From: Lithodes maja
Lineage: Eukaryota > Arthropoda > Malacostraca > Decapoda > Lithodidae
Assembly (NCBI GenBank): GCA_037953745.1
Contig: JBAKBP010007387.1
Location: forward strand, 36,447 to 100,446
Direction: 5' to 3'
Length of the DNA stretch: 64,000 bases
Of this stretch, positions 20,235 through 31,056 are shown piece after piece (the stretch's first letter is position 1; each line of letters begins with the position of its first letter). The position numbers and the translations under genes were made by a program. Below the pieces are notes generated by a model. It saw only the letters and a list, made by a program, of their open reading frames with translations. It had not been told where the DNA came from and did no database searches.

Positions 20235-20450
20235 TTACATTAATATTCGGTAATGAATGCAAGGCACACATGTTGCATAGGAATCCCGTTCTTCACTGTT
20301 GGTCTTCTTAGAGATGCACTTCATGTGAGCTACAGTTTTACACTTAACAAAGTTTAGGATCCTTTGTTTTCGTGTTATGAGTGATTCACATATTTCACAA
20401 ATTATTTTAGGACCTTTAATATCTACTTCCCTACATTTATCGCATTCCAC
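20235..20450 (-). pseudogene. PHD-like zinc finger at the start of LINE1
   Basis: Starting at an ATG at 20450 the frame has MECDKC, IICEICESL, VKCKTVAHMKC and TCVPC, giving the C4-H-C3 spacing of a PHD finger. L2/CR1-type LINEs commonly open with such a finger. After residue ~70 the frame stops, but another minus frame continues with CALHSLPNINVNEPSINNSE and then KGLYLIHIN, which looks like the normal link to the endonuclease. A frameshift near 20235-20260 is therefore likely. A third frame (20234-19980) is also open, and I cannot say which was used. Confidence 0.7.
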
Positions 20451-22034
20451 TTCTGTTCTGCTAGTAACGTAAGTACAGTCTCAATCCCTAAAAGTAAGCA
20501 CCCCTCGATGCTAACAATAAAATTAGCTAGGGTCTTTCTGAACGACGGGTAAACTTGGGAACGCACAAACGAACACACTCCGCTCAAATGAAACAGAAGT
20601 TCGAACAGCCATATGAACCTTTTGTGGTTGACTGCAACCACGGTATGTTTCATATTTTCGCAGGATGTAAATTAAGTCAAGTTGTATAACTGGACACGGA
20701 AATCTGCACTAGGCGTACTGACCCAAACGAGGTATATTGATAATGGTTGAGTATGGTTATTTATGTTTGTGAATCAATAGATAAAACAATTACTAATATG
20801 CACTGCATTGTAGCAGATTTAGTGGTCAAGCATTATTGATGACATTTAGATCAACAATTTTACTGACAACCGTTTTTCAACTTAATACTATATACCTCTC
20901 TATTGATGGTAATATATAAAGTCGATATTCCTGTGTGCCCTGCTAAACTACTTACTCCACAACCCCCCTTTTCCCTAATTTGAAATTATTTTTTAGCTTC
21001 TATTGCTCTCTGACACTGGGTAGAGATTACCATGATTCTTTAGGAAGACCTTACCTTCCGAGACCGGTAAAATGCACAGCTCACTCTGTTCAGGCATACC
21101 ACCATATATCTGGGTAAAATGTATGATCTTAAGTTTTCAGCTCTAGGAATAGTAAAATTGTTTCTGACAAACTTTCACTATACATACGAGCTTATAATAA
21201 ATATGGAGTAACTTGGAAATAATTAACATTATAATAACAAAACTCGACACAAATATACTGTAGGTTGGTAGAAGTGGAGAACCAAACCAATTCATATAAT
21301 TATGTAGCCGAAAGAGAGAGAGAGAGACAGAGAGAGAGAGAAAATGGAATGATACTAGCAGTTGTTGAATAGTAAAACTATTGCATATGTTTATATTATT
21401 TCACCAAATAACATGGTTACATTCAATCTTGTTACTTTAAAGTTTAAGCCTAGCTTAGATTTATAACCTCATGATCGAATAATCCACTAATTTTGCGATA
21501 CTATTGACTTTTGAATACAGAGCTCGTGGCAGAATGAAGTAGCTCCAATGAGGAAAAACTCAACTCTGATGTTATCCAATTATCTTATTTACTTATTAAA
21601 AACGTCTGAATTATTTTCAATGGCATTATATTCACTCCATAATTACAGCATGTCCAAATGCTAAATTAAAGTAATGTAATAACTAATGTGACGCAATCGG
21701 CTTCATGACAACTTTGAAATAAGTATATATGTAAAGAAATCCCATTCTCAACTAACTTAATTCTTTGAAGATAACGATGCATTTTGACCGTTTGTTCTTG
21801 TTATCATAACTCAATTGTATGCAGCTTGTGGAAGATCTGTGAGTATTACAAGGAAACAGACTCAATAAATCCTTTTATTTCCATGCTACTCATCAAACTA
21901 TAAGCGGAATAAACTCACAAATGCGTCATGATCCACAAGGAGATAACTTCTAAGGTATATAGCTTAACGTTTATTATTATTCCATCAACTTCCTTTAATC
22001 CTCATGTTGCTTAATATGAGCTTCCGTTCACGAG
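20451..22034. other. AT-rich stretch without a recognisable gene
   Basis: The first ~200 bp may be the 5' UTR of LINE1. The rest has no coherent coding frame. A GA-rich microsatellite lies at about 21310-21341. Confidence 0.5.
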
Positions 22035-22300
22035 CATATACTATACTCTGTGCAACTCTCCAACTCAAGAGCTTACCGATATTCCCAGTTTGTTTTATTC
22101 TATTCAATAGGTAGGCTCTGGAACTCTCTCCCTGTACCCATATTCCCCTCATCCTATTATTTAAATTCCTTCAAACTTCGTGTATCCAGGCATTTGTGCT
22201 CGACCGTTCCTAGATATTGGCTCTAACACCCTTTTAACTCTGGGGGAGGCACTCGTATCAGGCTGTTCTGCCTTTTGTCTCCCTCGTACACATATAGTAA
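22035..22300 (+). pseudogene. LINE 3' end fragment (second copy)
   Basis: The sequence from TACTCTGTGCAACTCTCCAA to TTTGTCTCCCTCGTACACAT repeats 2775-3035 with many differences. It covers the AELWNSLP-type tail (here broken by an insertion, TCAATAGGTAGGCTCTGG) and the GGGGGAGGCACTCGTATCAG 3' UTR. It is more decayed than the copies at 2.5 and 23.4 kb. Confidence 0.8.
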
Positions 22301-23429
22301 ATACATATACTGTATATACTTCACTACATAATGTTAGATTGGATAAGTGTTAATGGTATTGTTGCAACGCTGCTGTGTTAGAGGAAGTGAGAGGGAAGGA
22401 GCAAACACTCGGTAAGGTGATCAGGTAACATGCAAGGATGATTAATCATGAACAAAGTACGACAACAGTTTGTTGAGTGCGCATACATTTTGGCAATATG
22501 TGACATTTCGTTTTACCTACGGTAGTCAGGTATTGCGCAGGTTTTGTATTGTCGCAAATAGTAGACATGTGTTGCATGATGGATAATATTTATTCAGAAT
22601 TTACCGCCATATTATTAAACCTCACAGAAAGGCTTCCCTAATCCATCACGGACAGAATTAGCACAAACAAATAGTGATCTTTCTGATTATGTATGGACCA
22701 AGTCCGTAATAACACATTAAAGCTGTTTAAATATATTTAATTCTATATTTAGGAAAGCACTTTAGCAAGGTTTTATAATACGAAATAGAATTACCCGGGG
22801 TATAATAATCAAGCTTTGTATTTCGGAAGAACTCGACTAGATCTTGTGACTTCGGGTTGCAATATACTGTATTTTATTATGTCCTTCGTTAAAAAATAGT
22901 GTCATGTTACTATAACTAGTATTGCTTAAACAGATTATTCTATTTTGAACTTGTAGGCTTCGGACACTTTGAGGAATTTGTTTGAATTATTTTGAATTTC
23001 ATTCGTTTCAAGCTAAATATAGCCGTGTGAGAAATATGTTTGCGAATTATTGTTTATACGCATATAAAGTCCAATATTGTATTTGGCTGACCTGATTGCT
23101 GAACTGATTGCAATGGAAAGCAAAAACTAACGTTGATACACCAAAACCGTCAAGGGTTCATTTTGATGTTCGAGCCACCTGTGCTAAATCGGAGTGGAGT
23201 ATAGTCGTTTGTGCCACGTTTACCTGTCATCCAGAAAAACCCGGGATACCAATATTTCTTGAATCGAGGGGGCTTACTTTTAGGGATTGCGACTGTACAT
23301 CATGGTACTGTTCAGTGTTCATCGTACGTCTGGTGGTGTGGTGATCAGCTGAGCGCCGTGAGCGGCTGCTAGTGTGTGAGCGAGTGAGATGGGGACAGAT
23401 TGTGGCTCCCCCTTGCCCGCCTCCCACCC
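22301..23429. other. AT-rich stretch without a recognisable gene
   Basis: Only short frames are present, such as 23108-23344 (78 codons), and none resembles a known family. No repeat structure is evident apart from A/T runs. Confidence 0.5.
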
Positions 23430-23760
23430 TCAGAGCTTTCCCAGTGTATACCACCTCCTTTACGTAGGGCAAGTGGTACCCATCTTTGCAACTCAATCCC
23501 ATCCCTACTCTGTGCAACTCTCCAACACAAGAGTGAAACATTACTCTCAAACTTTCTTCTACTCAACAGCTGAGCTCTGGAACTCTCTCCCAGAATCAGT
23601 CTTTCCCTCTTCCTATGACTTAAATTGCTTCAAACTCCGTGTGTCCAGGCATTTTGGCTCGAACGTCCCTTGAATTTGGCCCTGTCACTTTCAAATATGG
23701 GGGAGGCATTCGCTATAGGTAGTTCTGCCTTTTGCCTCCCTCCCACATAGAAAAAGAAAA
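23430..23760 (+). pseudogene. LINE 3' end fragment (third copy)
   Basis: This copy encodes SHPYSVQLSNTRVKHYSQTF and FYSTAELWNSLPESVFP, closing with FKLRVSRHFGSNVP at 23673. The GGGGGAGGCATTCGCTATAG UTR and a short A-rich tail near 23755-23775 follow. It matches the 2527-3060 copy closely, including the phrase CCCAGAATCAGTCTTTCCC. Coding sequence upstream of SHPYSV is lost, so only the last ~70 codons of the RT remain. Confidence 0.85.
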
Positions 23761-23971
23761 AAAAAACACATAATTAATATTTACTTATCTACTCAAATAA
23801 CTAAACAAGGAACACATTAATGACAGCAATACTGCTTTACCGTGGCCCAGGTAAATTCAAACTGTGGGGTTGTCACGTAAGGAGAAGTCGGCTCTAAGGG
23901 CTTCCCAACATAGCTGTTTCAAGTCGGAGTAGATGTTACTAGTAGCCTTCAAGTTAGCTATATATAGACCC

Positions 23972-24481
23972 CTAATAAATGTATGCATGTTTTTTGTTAT
24001 CAGCTACCGCCGTTGATAAATATTTCTGTATGGTAGCATTCAAAAGAAATTGACTAGAGGTAGGACCAAACAGGACAATCTTAAACCTATAAATCTCATA
24101 CAGACAATCTGGATCCATAGGGTCTACTGGCCACAGAAACCTAGTCGCATCTCGGTTCCCTTCACTGAGATCTACACAAAGAAAGGCCTTTTCTATGTCA
24201 CTCGCCCAGGCATAGTGACCACAGCAGAATCGCAATAACGCTTGGGTTAGGTCAGACACTAATGATGGAATATTATAGAGACAATCATTGAGAGTAAGAG
24301 AATCTGGACTTGTCTGTTCTGAACAATCAAACACAACGGGTATGGGTGTGGTTTTATTGTCCTTACGAATTCCGTGATGAGCCAGGTAATGACAGGGATA
24401 TATTACCTTCTCTATAAAACCTCTCTGTAGTTGATCCTCCAGAACTGCCCGATAATGCTCACAGTATGTTGGGTCATTCAC
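23972..24481 (-). pseudogene. pol: BEL/Pao reverse transcriptase fragment
   Basis: The 170-codon frame carries the N-terminal half of a Pao-type RT. PTYCEHYRAVLEDQLQRGFI (residues ~4-23) is followed by CHYLAHHGIRKDNKTTPIPV, VFDCSEQTSPDSLTLNDCLY, the motif-A region WASDIEKAFLCVDL with its catalytic Asp, and FLWPVDPMDP. After SSQFLLNATIQKYLSTAVAD the frame degenerates before the YVDD box, so the enzyme is incomplete. The RT would act in BEL replication; this copy cannot. Confidence 0.9.
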
Positions 24482-24560
24482 AAATTTACGTTAAAGTCCC
24501 CTTAATCTTCCTGAAGCTAAAGCTAACTTGAAGTTATCAGGTAATTTGTGATTTATCCTG

Positions 24561-25150
24561 TCACAGCAATTCTACCCTATAACGTCCCTGATCCTCATCA
24601 AAGCGTACCGTTTCAGAGAATCTATCCAGGACTTGCTTCCCCAGTATATCAGTCTCTGCTTGACAAATACCTATGTGGTCAAGCTCCCACAAAGTGGTTA
24701 GATCCTTAATCTCAGGAGAGTGCCTGCCATTACCTATCACTTCCTGTACCGGATTGTCTGCTAATTTTAACACAGTTACCTTTTCAATGTGGGTTTCCTG
24801 ACTAGATGACTGATATGATCCACTAAGTGCATAACAGTATACTGTGGGTAAAAACACTATGTTCCCCTCTCTCTTATAGCCTGAATGCAAAGTCATAGTA
24901 ATATTCACCCCCAATTAAGATATAATATATACTCCCTTTGTCAGTAACCTCTTGATCAGCCAATGTATAGCCTCTAGTACCTACTTTACCAATTTGGTCA
25001 CGTAAAACACTACCAGGTGTGTACTCTGGCAACTCGTCTACCACAACCGCTTTGATCTTTCATGTCTTAGGCTTATGGCGATATAAAAAGTTCTACTACA
25101 TCATATTTTACCTCATCTAAGGAGCTAAGAAAGGCCATAAACTGAAGTCT
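24561..25150 (-). pseudogene. pol: BEL/Pao protease-to-RT region
   Basis: Reading minus from about 25080 there is VVVDELPEYTPGSVLRDQIG, then GSIYYILIGGEYYYDF, which matches the LIGADYYW-type end of a Pao protease. A frameshift at about 24905 moves to a second frame (24914-24561) with GYKREGNIVFLPTVYCYALS and LTTLWELDHIGIC, then LGKQVLDRFSETVRFDEDQG, the usual lead-in to BEL RT. Stops between the pieces show decay. Confidence 0.75.
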
Positions 25151-25339
25151 TCCCTAACAACAAGTGGACGGAGCTAGTTATGATAACACAGAGTGAAGCA
25201 CAAATGTATGCTGAGAGGAATAATGTTGTGTTCTTACTAGAGGACACAACCATCGTCACAGACTGTATAGCTAGTGATTCACTATATTGATTAGTGCGTG
25301 GTATAGGACACAGATAATTGTAGTGTTTTTACCACAATT

Positions 25340-25518
25340 AGTGCATGACCTAACTTTACGATTGGTACATCCCTTGAATACTGGCACCATGTTCAGACGA
25401 CAAACATCCTACGCACAATTGTTACTGTTTTGCTATTTTTACCTTTGATGCACCATATATATATTTTAAATATTTACCCGCCAAATGACCAGAGTTACTG
25501 CAAAGTTTACATCCACCT
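25340..25518 (-). pseudogene. gag: BEL/Pao Gag zinc-knuckle remnant
   Basis: On the minus strand CKLCSNSGHLAGK looks like a damaged C-x2-C-x4-H-x4-C knuckle, followed by a second cysteine cluster (KVRSCTNCGKN). It lies between the protease remnant and the left end of element D and in the expected place for the end of Gag. The call depends on that context. Confidence 0.55.
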
Positions 25519-27365
25519 TGTGACGCATGTCCACGTGTGAGCATGCTGTACAGAACGCCTAGTCATGCCCCACTCTCGCTAGGATCGTCAGGGCAGGAAC
25601 TTTGGCTGTAGTCAATGTAGAGTTTCCTAACTTAGTTCATGTGAGCCATTGTACTATAAGTATTATGAATATGTATTTTGTTTTCATCTGAGTCAACGAG
25701 TTCTATTTTATATCATTAGTTATAAGTATTGTGTGTAAAACTTATTTGTAATGATGGGAAGAGAAACAGCCACAGTTAGGTGTCAGTGGGTACGCCAGGC
25801 AGGAGGTAGGCCTGACTCACTCGCATTCCTCCCTCCCTCAGTGCTAGGGGAGCCTTTGTGTATCCCAGAGGAGAGAGAGAAATTACGTAATGGTTGTCAG
25901 TGGGCGGTCCTTAGTAGTTTACGTTGGGCTCACTAGAGAGCCGGGTATAAAAGGGAAGTCAAGCCATTTTTTCATCAGAACTCATTAGTCAGAGCGACTT
26001 CTCCTTTCCCTTGCTAACTATTTATATTCTTCTGACTGATGGGAACTTTCTCTACTACCTTACATTCTTATTTCCTCTTTTCCCTGCCCTGTTTAACTTC
26101 CATGGTCCCGTTGGTGCAGAGCTAGTCAGCCAACGTATTATCGCTTGAGTTCTCACGAGATACTTGCCTATTAGATAGCCTATTTTGGAAGGGTTGACTT
26201 AGAATAGGATTGACTTATGTTTGTTGCACTTGTATATGCATTTCCCTGTGTGTTATTATTATTATTCCTGTTTTCTGCTGGTCTAGGTAATGCTAGACTG
26301 GGGTAAGGCTTTTCTGTGTTACGAGTTGTTGTTTGATGCAGTGGTTAAGCGATAAACCTGCATACTCGTTTCGGTTCAGTGAAGCCTAGGTTGTCTTCGC
26401 GGCTGACTGTGTTGAGTTTATAATTTACAGTGCGTGAGGGCAAGAGCCTAACCACCCTGTATTTTATTAACAGTTTGTTTTTACTTTGTCAAGGAGCCGG
26501 GAGAAACCAGATACAAGGGATCTGGATTTCTCAAAGTGCACTTGTTAGTTTTAACGTAATACTTTAAACAGTCGTGAGGACTTCGCTAGGCTACGAGCCG
26601 TTTTTGCTCGGTCACTGCTACCTTTTGCCCACAGTACCCCAGCTAGACTTTACTCGATTAGTAGATACAGAATAGTATAGAAGCTTTCCTTATGTATGAT
26701 ATTGTTTATGCACTCTTGATTTCATGTGTTGCAAGCTTGGCTACTTTAGTGATTAGTGGCCCACGAGCACAATCCGAGTAGGCTATTGCCGTTGCATTTG
26801 CGGAGTACTTCCTTTTAATGTTTGCCATTTACTATTGCATATTCTTTTAATTATTCTTATGCCAATTTAAGCCTTTAAGAGTATTGAATTGCCAGTGTTT
26901 TTGCTTATTGAATTACTGTTCAAAATCCGATACGTACTTCTTACGAGCATCCGAGAAGCATTAACTTTTTTCAGAAGATTCCTTGCTCGATGCTTAAGGA
27001 CTATTAAGTAACGAAACGTAATAGTGCCGATCCGAAATAGAGGGTGGTGGACTTCTTAAGTTCATAGTCAAGGGTGGAATACTTCGGCTTCGGCCAACAC
27101 TATTCTTTTGTGTTGTTGTTTCTTACTTCATTGTTTGATTGTTGACCAGACTAGATAATTCCTGTCTCGTTATTAGTCTGTTGTTGAACACTAGTACCGA
27201 GTTCTTGTATACCCCGTTATAGCAGATTGAACTCTGGAGGGTATTGGTGTTTTTTGTTCGGCTGGCAGTACCCAGCGGTTGGGATCGTGTGTTTCCGTTG
27301 TGGCAGCGAGCTGTATTCGAGTCCTGATTGAGAGCCCTTGTGTATCCGAGTGCCAGTTCGTAACA
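25519..27365 (+). repeat. 5' LTR of gypsy element D
   Basis: An 1847-bp LTR from TGTGACGCATGTCC to CAGTTCGTAACA. It matches 42548-44400 with scattered substitutions and small indels. The LTR of element E shares its promoter region and downstream sequence, while B shares only the first part. Confidence 0.95.
25946..25953 (+). promoter_or_regulatory. TATA box of the D LTR
   Basis: TATAAAAG within CCGGGTATAAAAGGGAAG. The same box lies at 42975-42982 in the 3' LTR, and TATAAAAAG occupies the equivalent place in the E LTRs (minus, 53176-53184). A start of transcription about 30 bp downstream, near TTTTCATCAGAACTCATT, would fit but is inferred. Confidence 0.7.
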
Positions 27366-27367
27366 AA

Positions 27368-27385
27368 TGGCGACCTTGCTTAGGA
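27368..27385 (+). promoter_or_regulatory. Primer binding site of element D
   Basis: TGGCGACCTTGCTTAGGA lies two bases after the LTR end. The TGG start and position fit a tRNA primer site, and the same TGGCGACC is found in A, B and E. Confidence 0.82.
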
Positions 27386-27577
27386 TTTTGTGAACAGTAT
27401 ACATTTTTGCAGAGTTGTACAACATTTGTTTGTTTGTATTTTAGCGTGCATATTGAAGAATATTTTTTTTGTATGGCAATTAGTAAAGCATTTAAGAGAC
27501 TCCAGTTAATTTAGTAATTAGTGCTTGCATAGGAAGTTTAACACTTTTGTCTTGAGAATTTTTTTGTGGACTTCAGT

Positions 27578-28156
27578 ATGTCGTGCATTAGCACTGACGA
27601 TGAGCGAGAGATGTCATTTGAAGGTGTGCCGTTAGTAACCAGTGAGGAGGATGCTAGAGTTTTTGTGAGTAAGCGGTACCACGTGACGGAGGAGAGGCTG
27701 ACTGGGGTGGATGTTTGTGGCTTGCACCTGATAGCCAAGGTTTTGGGCATTTCCAATGTAGCAGGGATGTCCAAGGGGGAGCTGATTTCCTGGGTGTTGT
27801 GTGGGCGACATGGGATTTCGGAGGAGAGGGCATTTGGGGGGGTTCCTCCACAGATCCACTCTCACTCGACTCCCACAGTGCTGTCCACTCAGTTACCGGA
27901 GGTTAGCATTCTCCCACAGAGGGATGAGAATTGGCAGATTGGAGTGCCCTCGGGTGGTGCACGTGGTGGTTCCCCAGTTTTTGCCCCCCCTCCTTCAGTA
28001 GTGGCAGTTCCCTCTTCCTGCCTGTCTCCAGATATGGTATTTAGACTTGAGCTTGCTAAGATTGAGGCTAGGAAGCAGGAGATTGAGGCTAGGAAGCAGG
28101 AGGATGAGACCAGGAGGCAGGAGGATGAGACCAGGAGGATGAGACGAGGAGGTTAG
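27578..28156 (+). pseudogene. gag: Gag N-terminus of element D
   Basis: The probable start is the ATG at 27578 (MSCISTDDERE), which matches the start of Gag in E (MSCPSTDEERE). The acidic head is followed by SEEDARVFVSKRYHVTEERL and YGLHL-like CGLHLIAKVLG. A proline-rich part (HSHSTPTVLSTQLPEV) comes next, then a coiled-coil tract of EARKQE/DETRRQE repeats from residue ~165. A frameshift in that repetitive tract (near 28150) ends the frame at a TAG. The next frame carries on with the capsid. Confidence 0.88.
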
Positions 28157-28247
28157 GAGGCATGAGGCTGAGCTTAGGTACGACTCGGAGAAATATTGTG
28201 CTAAATTAGATTTAGATAAGACTCGTGCAGAGTCGACAGGGACTCGG

Positions 28248-30101
28248 ATGGGCCGTGAGGGCCAAGTAAGAGAACAGTCCTTGGCCCACTTAGTCAAATT
28301 GGTGCCGGTATTTAGTGAAACTGAAGTCACAGAATTTGTTAATCGTTTTGAGAAGAAGTGTAGGGAGCATAATTGGCCTGAAGAGAAGTGGGCAGCTCTA
28401 GTCTCCTCAAGACTTACGGGAAAGGGTCTGAAGGCTTATGATGCACTGCCTTTAGAGTCTTGCATTGACTACCGAGAATTGAAGAGAGCTGTCCTACGGG
28501 CATACGAGTTGCAACCGGAAACATATCGATTGAAGTTTCGGGGTGTTACAAAGATTAGGGAGACGACCTTTCTTGAACATGCCCGGGACTTAAAAGATGC
28601 ACTTAAAAACTGGACACGTTCTGAGAAAGCTGAGACGGCAGAACAGTTGACTGAGCTGTTTCTGCTCGAGCAGTTTTATAAGTGTACTGGTGCAGAAATG
28701 ACTTTAACTATTAAAGAAAAGAACCCAAGAACTCTTCAAGAGGCAGCTGAGATGGCTGACTTCAGGTTGTCGCTAATCAGGGGATGTGAATCTGTAAAGC
28801 GTGTTGATGCAGTTCCCAAGGGGCGCGATACTCCAAACCCTCGAGCTCAGGACAATCACAATAGATATAAACCTCAGTTTAAAAGCCAAGATACCAGGAC
28901 TGAACCAAAGACTACAGCCGTCCCATTACAGAAGGGTCAGAACTCCGCCCCTTATCGGAAGAGACCGATAGGGGAAGTGGAATGTTTTCATTGTAGAAAG
29001 AAGGGGCATTATGCAAAATCTTGTCCTAGTAAGCCGCCAACTGCAGCCGTGTCTTTGGTGCGCAGCATAGGTGTGGCTGAAATGTCGTCTGGATTTACCC
29101 AGGGTAGTTTGCCAGCGGCAGGGTCACAGGCTATGTATAAGACTCAGGAAGGCTCGTCCCCTGTCCATGATGTCTTTTGCTCCCATAGAGGGACCGGTAG
29201 GGTAAGTTGGGCGGGTTGCCAGCATAAGGTGGAAGTTTTGCGTGATACTGGAGCTTCACAGACACTTTTGAAGAATTTCACGGGGCGACCAATTAATGCG
29301 GCACGGGTGGTTGTTGTTCAGGGTATTAATGCGACCAGGTCATACCCGTTGGTTCGTGTGGAGCTGGAAGTTGATGGTGTGATTAAGGACTTAGATGTTG
29401 GGATCGTTGAGAAATTGCCAGTGGAGGGCGTCGACCTTCTTCTCGGCATCGACTTTGCGGTGCCTACTTTAGAAGTTCCACCGTTAGTCGTTGCCGAGAG
29501 GCTGGCCGACGTGAGTAGGGAGGAACAAGAGTGGGTAGTGAGTTGTCAACGCCAACAGATGGCATGTGTGGTAACTCGTTCCCAAGCATTTAAGGTATCA
29601 CAGCCTATTTCCCAGGCTACAGAACAGCGGAGGAAGGGAATTAAGGAGAAGCGGAAGGCTGGGAAAAGTTTGAAGAGTTTAGAACCAGTGGCTCTCCCAA
29701 AAGACCCAATAGCAGGACCTTTGACCGAGTCTGTTGTAACTCCAGTGCCTAACACAGTTGATAAAGTAGTGGAGGAGGCAGAGACTCAGAGACAGCACCG
29801 TTACCTGCAGCGAGAAAACCGGATGTCTAAGTTGGATGTTGGGGGAGGGCATGAGTTGTTGACCAAGCAGTTAGACATGTTGGCTCCCACAGACATTCGA
29901 AAGTTGCAATTAGAGGATCCAGAGGTTTTGCAGTGTACCGATGGGGCTGTGGAGTTAGAAGAAGATAGGGATGCAAAGGCAGGGGATTTTTTTTTCTTTA
30001 ATGGAATTTTATACCACCGATATCAAGATCCTAAAAGGAACTGGGAGGGCGGATCAGGTACAGTTGACCAGCTGGTCGTGCCAGAGGGAAAGTTTGCTTA
30101 G
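28248..30101 (+). pseudogene. gag-pol: Gag capsid, zinc knuckle and protease of element D
   Basis: The 617-codon frame opens with the capsid: FVNRFEKKCREHNWPEEKWA, GKGLKAYDALPLES, and a SCAN-like stretch YRLKFRGVTKIRETTFLEHA ... NWTRSEKAETAEQLTELFLL. The CCHC knuckle is CFHCRKKGHYAKSC (residues ~246-259). The aspartic protease active site is LRDTGASQT (~336) with LLLGIDFAVP downstream. After a spacer the frame reaches the start of the integrase region (GDFFFFNGILYHRY) and is lost near 30090, where the integrase frame takes over. Gag packages the RNA and the protease matures the particle. Confidence 0.92.
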
Positions 30102-31056
30102 GTTGGCTCATGATTCTCCATTATCAGGACATTTGGGTGCCAAGAAAACGGTGGCGGCTTTGGGGAAATTGTTTTGGTGGCCGGGGATGAAGTCTCATGT
30201 GCAGTCATGGATAAACTCATGTGATATTTGTCAACGTGTCGGGAAACCGAACCAAGTTATTCCTAAGGCTCCGTTACACCCTATTCCTGTATTTGGGCCA
30301 CCCTTTAGTAAAATTATTGTTGACATGGTTGGTCCACTCCCTCCCACTAAGGCTGGAAATAAATTTTTGTTAACCATAATGGATGTTGCCACTAGATACC
30401 CCGATGCATACCCTACGAAAAATGGAATGGCTAAGACGGTAGTCAGTAACTTGTTGTGGTACTTCTCAAGGTACGAGTACCCGGAGGAGATTCAGTCTGA
30501 TCAGGGATCTAATTTCACCTCCAACATGTTCAAGCAAACAATGCAACAGCATGGGATACGAGCAGTAGTATCGTCAGCGTATCACCCTGAGAGTCAAGGG
30601 GTGCTTGAGCGGTGGCATGCTACACTTAAAAGCATGCTCAGGTGTTATTGTGCTGACAACGGTAAGGATTGGGATCTTGGATTGCCTTATGTGCTGTTTG
30701 CTGCTCGGGAGGTACCTGGTGAGAGCCTGGGATTTAGTCCAAACGAGCTGATTTTTGGACACCGTGTCAGGGGCCCCCTTAACATGCTGAAAGAAATTTG
30801 GGAGGGGACTGTGCAGCCTTGTCCATTATTAAAGTATGTGCTTGAAAGCCGTGAGCGCATGCTTAAGAGTCTGGAGATGGCAGGTAGAAATTTGACAGAA
30901 TCACAAGCTTTGATGAAGGACAGGTATGATCGCAAAGTGAGGCTCCGGAAGTTCACTGTAGGACAAGAGGTATTAATTTTGTTGCCTTTGGTTGGTAACC
31001 CCCTCTCTGCGAAGTACACTGGACCTTATAAAATTGTAGAAAAAATTCAGACTTAG
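30090..31056 (+). pseudogene. pol: Integrase of element D, placed before RT
   Basis: The frame has the zinc-binding HHCC domain (LAHDSPLSGHLGAKKTVAAL ... SCDICQRVGK). The catalytic core is next: KIIVDMVGPLPP (first Asp), EIQSDQGSNFTSNMFKQ (second Asp) and YHPESQGVLERWH (Glu), with D,D-35-E spacing. It ends with the C-terminal GPY/F module (FTVGQEVLILLPL...SAKYTGPYKIVEK). It inserts element DNA and makes the 4-bp duplications. A frameshift near 31052 leads to the tail DLDYLVATPDRRKK and CHVNLIKECVRRP. Integrase upstream of RT is the reverse of ordinary gypsy elements. Confidence 0.93.

Larger units (their letters stand above)
13216..20450 (-). mobile_element. CR1/L2-like LINE (LINE1), interrupted by an RTE-like LINE
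   Basis: Read on the minus strand this shows a PHD-like zinc finger (20450-20235), the endonuclease start (about 19815-19722), endonuclease middle and end (16302-15800), reverse transcriptase (15500-14036) and a C-terminal tail (to 13552). The 3' end is an ATT-rich microsatellite near 13216-13260 preceded by AATAAATATT. A plus-strand LINE (16309-19715) splits the endonuclease, and the minus frame is continuous across one copy of its GTTTAT target duplication. Several frameshifts make the copy non-functional. The clade call (CR1 superfamily, L2/Daphne-like) rests on the RT motifs and the PHD finger. Confidence 0.82.
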
